27,459 nt of DNA from positions 1 to 27,459 of the IMG/VR virus record IMGVR_UViG_3300013126_000195; one strand, written 5' to 3'. Position 1 is the first letter of the stretch, and each line of letters starts with the position of its first letter. The position numbers were made by a program, and so were the translations under genes. The notes under the pieces are model-generated. The model was given only the letters and a program-made list of their open reading frames with translations. It searched no databases and was not told the origin of the DNA. This DNA is from a virus. Shown here piece by piece: positions 25,046 through 27,459 of the stretch.

Positions 25046-25719
25046 CTACCAGATATTGAACTTATCTTCATTAGAAAGTTCTACAATTTCTTCCATTTTA
25101 TCTAAATTAAATCCTTTAGTCAACCAAAAAGAATGAAAATCAGATGATGAAATCTTTCTCAATACACCATTTGGAATTTGTTCCAAATCGGAATATTGTT
25201 CATCAATTCCTTTTGACTTATTATGTTCATTTGCTCTTTCAAGAGTATATGGTGCCAAATAATCAATCCTTCTTGTTGGAGTAATTCTTTGTGCGCCATC
25301 TTTGATAGCTTTCAGCAACCAACCAGAATAATCTGCTGGAATAAGTAAGGCAAATGGTTTACCTAATTCAATACATCTTTTATAAAATTGTTCTTTTAAA
25401 CTAAAAGGTGGGTTGGTAATGATTGCATCATAATTCTCATATAATTCCTCAGTTAAAAAATTCATTCTCGCGTAATGAATTAATGGATTAAACTTCAAAT
25501 CAGTAGAATAAACATCATATCCATTATCTGAAAGTACATCAGAAATCATATTATGAGAACCGCTAGCACATTCCCAAACGGTTTTTACCCCCCCATTCTC
25601 AGGTATGGTAATAATAAATTTGTAGCATATCTAGGAGTTAGAAAACAATCTCTTTCTGAAACATTTTCATAGTCTTTCTTTTGCTGGATTTTAGTCTTTT
25701 TGGGATTATGTAATTTCAT
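25046..25719 (-). CDS. DNA N6-adenine methyltransferase-like gene broken by a frame change at a G7 tract
   Basis: Two frames together make one methyltransferase. From the ATG at 25719 (overlapping the previous stop as TAATG), frame 1 gives 44 residues including L-T-P-R-Y-A-T-N-L-L-L-P-Y-L and stops at TAA 25587-25585. The -1 frame is open from 25630 and continues as V-K-T-V-W-E-C-A-S-G (SAM-binding motif I) to T-N-P-P-F (catalytic motif IV) and a stop at 25046. One extra G in the G7 tract (25594-25588) would join them into 224 residues. The part with its own ATG (25549-25046, 167 residues) lacks motif I and should be inactive. This could be a real mutation, phase variation, ribosomal slippage or a sequencing error. 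Confidence 0.75.
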
Positions 25720-26270
25720 TATTCCTCTTTTCTTATAATAAACTCAGGATGTTCTAATTCAGATAGAACAATACTTAAAAATATCTTCCATTGTGGAAGT
25801 TTATGATTAATTCTTTGCCAAAAAATATTCTGTAATGTTTTATAATTCAAACACCAGATTCTACGTTGTAAGAAACTTTCAGGAAGATTATTCTTAATCC
25901 GCATAAAAACATCCTTTTGTTTTCCTTGTTGATAGATTAAAATATCATTATTTAAATTCCTAAGAGTTTCAGGATAAACATATCCGTCAAAATCACTTTC
26001 TTCGAGTAATCTTTTAGAAATAGTGTGCATGGTAGATTCTGATTGTTTACTTGTTCCGACCCTGTAAGTGTTGCACTCCTGCCACATATATCTGGGAAGA
26101 TCACAGTCTAACCATACATAAATATTTTCCAAGAATTTATTATGACCACATTGTTTATGAGCAAGGTTTGGTGCAATTTGAATACTTCTTTCTACATCAC
26201 TTGCCCATGATAAAGAAATTCCTAACATGGCTTCATCATAACCACATTCTTTAATTACAGACACATTCAT
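25719..26270 (-). CDS. Diverged ThyX-like protein
   Basis: A 183-residue protein resembling flavin-dependent thymidylate synthases in layout: G-H-N-K-F-L-E (42-48), then P-R-Y-M-W-Q-E (59-65), T-Y-R-V-G-T-S-K-Q-S-E-S-T-M-H (68-82), and a C-terminal half with L-P-E-S-F-L-Q-R-R, N-Y-K-T-L-Q-N-I and P-Q-W-K-I-F. The classical R-H-R-x7-S signature is not intact (Y-R-V-G-T-S-K-Q-S-E-S-T-M-H in its place), so it may not make dTMP from dUMP. It could act on another pyrimidine or be a structural relative. It is coupled at both ends: to the 22-codon ORF before it and to the methyltransferase start after it. Confidence 0.55.
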   Translation of the reverse strand: MNVSVIKECGYDEAMLGISLSWASDVERSIQIAPNLAHKQCGHNKFLENIYVWLDCDLPRYMWQECNTYRVGTSKQSESTMHTISKRLLEESDFDGYVYPETLRNLNNDILIYQQGKQKDVFMRIKNNLPESFLQRRIWCLNYKTLQNIFWQRINHKLPQWKIFLSIVLSELEHPEFIIRKEE

Positions 26271-26335
26271 GGTTTATAATCCAATTCTGTCATCAAAAAA
26301 TGTGGTCTAGGTTCAACTTCTACTGTTTTAGCCAT
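26267..26335 (-). CDS. Possible 22-residue micro-ORF before the ThyX-like gene
   Basis: The only unexplained stretch between 26270 and 26328 is open in one frame from ATG at 26335 to TGA at 26267. It encodes M-A-K-T-V-E-V-E-P-R-P-H-F-L-M-T-E-L-D-Y-K-P. It overlaps the upstream stop (8 bases) and the downstream ATG (ATGA-type). It may be a leader for coupled translation, a micropeptide or a detached N-terminus of the next protein. Confidence 0.4.
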   Translation of the reverse strand: MAKTVEVEPRPHFLMTELDYKP

Positions 26336-26510
26336 TTAAAATCTCACTTCTTATAACAGCTTGATAATAAACTGTCCCACTACCAAAAAGAACAACACTT
26401 ATTCCACCTTGACACGTGTATCCTTCATTCAAGTAAGAGCTAATAATTCTTTCAATTTCATCATTTGAAAATGCAAACAAAACTTTGTATTCATGTTTAA
26501 CATAACTCAT
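26328..26510 (-). CDS. DUF1737-like small protein
   Basis: A 60-residue protein with the pattern H-E-Y-K-V-L, a helix N-D-E-I-E-R-I-I-S-S-Y-L-N-E-G-Y, then G-G-I-S-V-V and Y-Y-Q-A-V-I. This matches small DUF1737-type proteins (L-x-x-G-W...G-G-x-S-V...Y-Y-Q-A) found in bacteria and phages. Biochemical role unknown. GGGAG precedes the ATG, which overlaps the end of the upstream zinc-binding gene by 14 bases. Confidence 0.65.
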   Translation of the reverse strand: MSYVKHEYKVLFAFSNDEIERIISSYLNEGYTCQGGISVVLFGSGTVYYQAVIRSEILNG

Positions 26511-26685
26511 TTTTATTCTCCCGATCTATCTCATCTTCTCTTAATGGTTCAGCACACATTGGACAATATTTAAATTTACGCGTTTCCTTTGTCATAAAAA
26601 GTCCAAATTCATATCCACAATTGCTACATCCAAAACTAACATGATGTGGGATACCACATTCTTTACAATTAATTGATATTAACAT
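26497..26685 (-). CDS. Small protein with three Cys pairs (zinc ribbons)
   Basis: A 62-residue protein with three Cys-x2-Cys pairs: C-K-E-C (7-10), C-S-N-C (20-23) and C-P-M-C (41-44), plus H14 and H15. It should bind one or two zinc ions, like tiny rubredoxin/zinc-ribbon domains. It overlaps both neighbours by several bases. Function unknown. Confidence 0.6.
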   Translation of the reverse strand: MLISINCKECGIPHHVSFGCSNCGYEFGLFMTKETRKFKYCPMCAEPLREDEIDRENKNELC

Positions 26686-26876
26686 TCTTTATTCTCCCAT
26701 TCCATTTCCTTTCCAGAACCTTCACAGGAAACCTTCTTATACAATCTAATTGTTCCATCATACAATCTTCTTTGGTGATTCTTCATAATTCCTTTTCCGT
26801 TGATGAATGTTATTAGATAGTTATTTAAACAATATTTACATTGAATATAGGACTGGTTATATTCTAAGACGTTCAT
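26679..26876 (-). CDS. Small putative zinc-binding protein
   Basis: A 65-residue protein with C-K-Y-C near residue 13, a histidine in the middle (K-N-H-Q-R-R) and further cysteines towards the end, plus a basic stretch. A treble-clef or zinc-finger fold is possible. It begins just after the stop of the coiled-coil gene (TAATAATG) and overlaps the next small gene by seven bases. Confidence 0.55.
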   Translation of the reverse strand: MNVLEYNQSYIQCKYCLNNYLITFINGKGIMKNHQRRLYDGTIRLYKKVSCEGSGKEMEWENKEC

Positions 26877-26878
26877 TA

Positions 26879-27184
26879 TTATGACAATCCTCTCAACGCT
26901 TCACGAACAATTCCTCTAATATCTTCTAATCCAGTTCTTGCATCCTCTCTGAAATATGCGATCATAATATCTTCTATTTTGGAAAACTTTGATTTTAGTC
27001 TAACAATTTCAGTTTCCATGTGGTCAATCAATTGGTAATTAACTTCACATTCGCCAATTCTTTTGCCTAGTCCTCTTATTTCTTCATCTTTTACAGAAAT
27101 AATATTTTTTAAAATTTGGATTTCCTCTTTCAAAGTCTCAATTTCCCATTTCAATTCTTGAATATACTCATCAATATCTTTCAT
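26879..27184 (-). CDS. Coiled-coil protein
   Basis: A 101-residue protein. Residues 1-72 form a heptad-patterned, highly charged coiled coil (I-D-E-Y-I-Q-E-L-K-W-E-I-E-T-L-K); the C-terminus (residues about 75-101) contains R-E-D-A-R-T-G-L-E-D-I-R-G-I. GGAG lies inside the end of the preceding gene. It pairs with another coiled-coil gene directly upstream, suggesting a shared origin or heteromeric partner. Confidence 0.6.
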   Translation of the reverse strand: MKDIDEYIQELKWEIETLKEEIQILKNIISVKDEEIRGLGKRIGECEVNYQLIDHMETEIVRLKSKFSKIEDIMIAYFREDARTGLEDIRGIVREALRGLS

Positions 27185-27187
27185 ATT

Positions 27188-27385
27188 TTACTCCAAAAGC
27201 CCAAGACTTTTAAATTTCTTTTCTAAAAACTGAAATTCTTTAGATAACTGTATTGCAACAACAGGATTATCTATAATAACTGATAAATAATCTAAAGCAT
27301 ACTCGGCAATTTGTACTTTTAGATTTATGTTTTCCTCTAATAAAAGATTGATTTTGTTCTCTAATTCTTGGATTCTAAGGTTCAT
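27188..27385 (-). CDS. Small coiled-coil protein
   Basis: A 65-residue protein with an N-terminal heptad-rich helix (L-R-I-Q-E-L-E-N-K-I-N-L-L-L-E-E-N) and a second helix ending L-G-L-L-E. It precedes the other coiled-coil gene by three bases and overlaps the partial gene upstream by 11 bases. Function unknown. Confidence 0.55.
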   Translation of the reverse strand: MNLRIQELENKINLLLEENINLKVQIAEYALDYLSVIIDNPVVAIQLSKEFQFLEKKFKSLGLLE

Positions 27386-27459
27386 TCTTCAAAAATCCTT
27401 TCAATTCTTCACTTGCAATAAAAAATTCACGATAATAATATTCACTTTCTCTACAATCA
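27375..27459 (-). CDS. C-terminal end of a further leftward gene (partial)
   Basis: An open frame enters from the right edge, reads D-C-R-E-S-E-Y-Y-Y-R-E-F-F and ends G-F-L-K-N-E-P-TAG at 27375. Its stop overlaps the start of the following coiled-coil gene by 11 bases, which fits the packing of this operon. Too short to identify. Confidence 0.5.
   Translation of the reverse strand, partial: DCRESEYYYREFFIASEELKGFLKNEP

Overview
The window is a piece of a tailed-phage genome (Caudoviricetes, long non-contractile tail type) with very AT-rich DNA, dense overlapping genes, AGGAGG-type ribosome sites and consensus TTGACA/TATAAT promoters. The standard bacterial code fits, because TAA, TAG and TGA all end genes. 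Tail genes in the Dit/Tal style, a clostridial-looking dUTPase and the low GC suggest a low-GC Gram-positive host (Firmicutes-like). That host assignment is inference.

Layout. Positions 1-19229 are on the + strand and hold virion genes: decoration or fibre-like proteins with LamG-like and Ig-like (Big_2) features, two small membrane proteins, probable tail-completion and tail-assembly genes, a holin-like protein and a terminator. A short recombination cassette follows (RuvC-like resolvase plus tyrosine recombinase). Then come the tape measure gene, distal tail protein, tail-tip protein, small baseplate/fibre proteins and a repeat-rich fibre. A bidirectional terminator at 19237-19270 separates this block from the - strand block (19275-27459). 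The - strand block carries nucleotide metabolism (dUTPase, class II ribonucleotide reductase, MazG-like protein, GMP reductase/IMPDH-like enzyme), RNase HI, a DNA adenine methyltransferase broken by a frame change, a diverged ThyX-like protein, several small zinc-ribbon proteins and two coiled-coil proteins. Two clear promoters, near 23740 and 25035, drive sub-operons of this block.

The most striking structure is the tape measure gene. It looks broken into two ORFs, but the intervening 8656-9532 resolves into two ORF-less group I introns (338 and 405 nt) flanking a 134-nt exon. The exon encodes the most conserved stretch of the tape measure family. Removing both introns gives exactly 6147 nt, a 2048-residue protein. 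Both introns have recognisable P1 (with a U.G pair at the splice site), P3, P7 and P8 helices and a terminal G. Both also carry a near-consensus extended -10 promoter shortly after P1. A free-standing HNH/AP2 endonuclease gene sits elsewhere, between the reductase and dUTPase genes.

Other points worth attention: a G7 tract where the methyltransferase changes frame (G8 would restore it); a ribonucleotide reductase lacking the usual C-terminal cysteine pair and followed directly by the HNH gene; a purine/nucleotide cluster pairing a GuaC/GuaB-like enzyme with a MazG-like protein; and a 57-residue two-helix membrane protein gene overlapping RNase HI.
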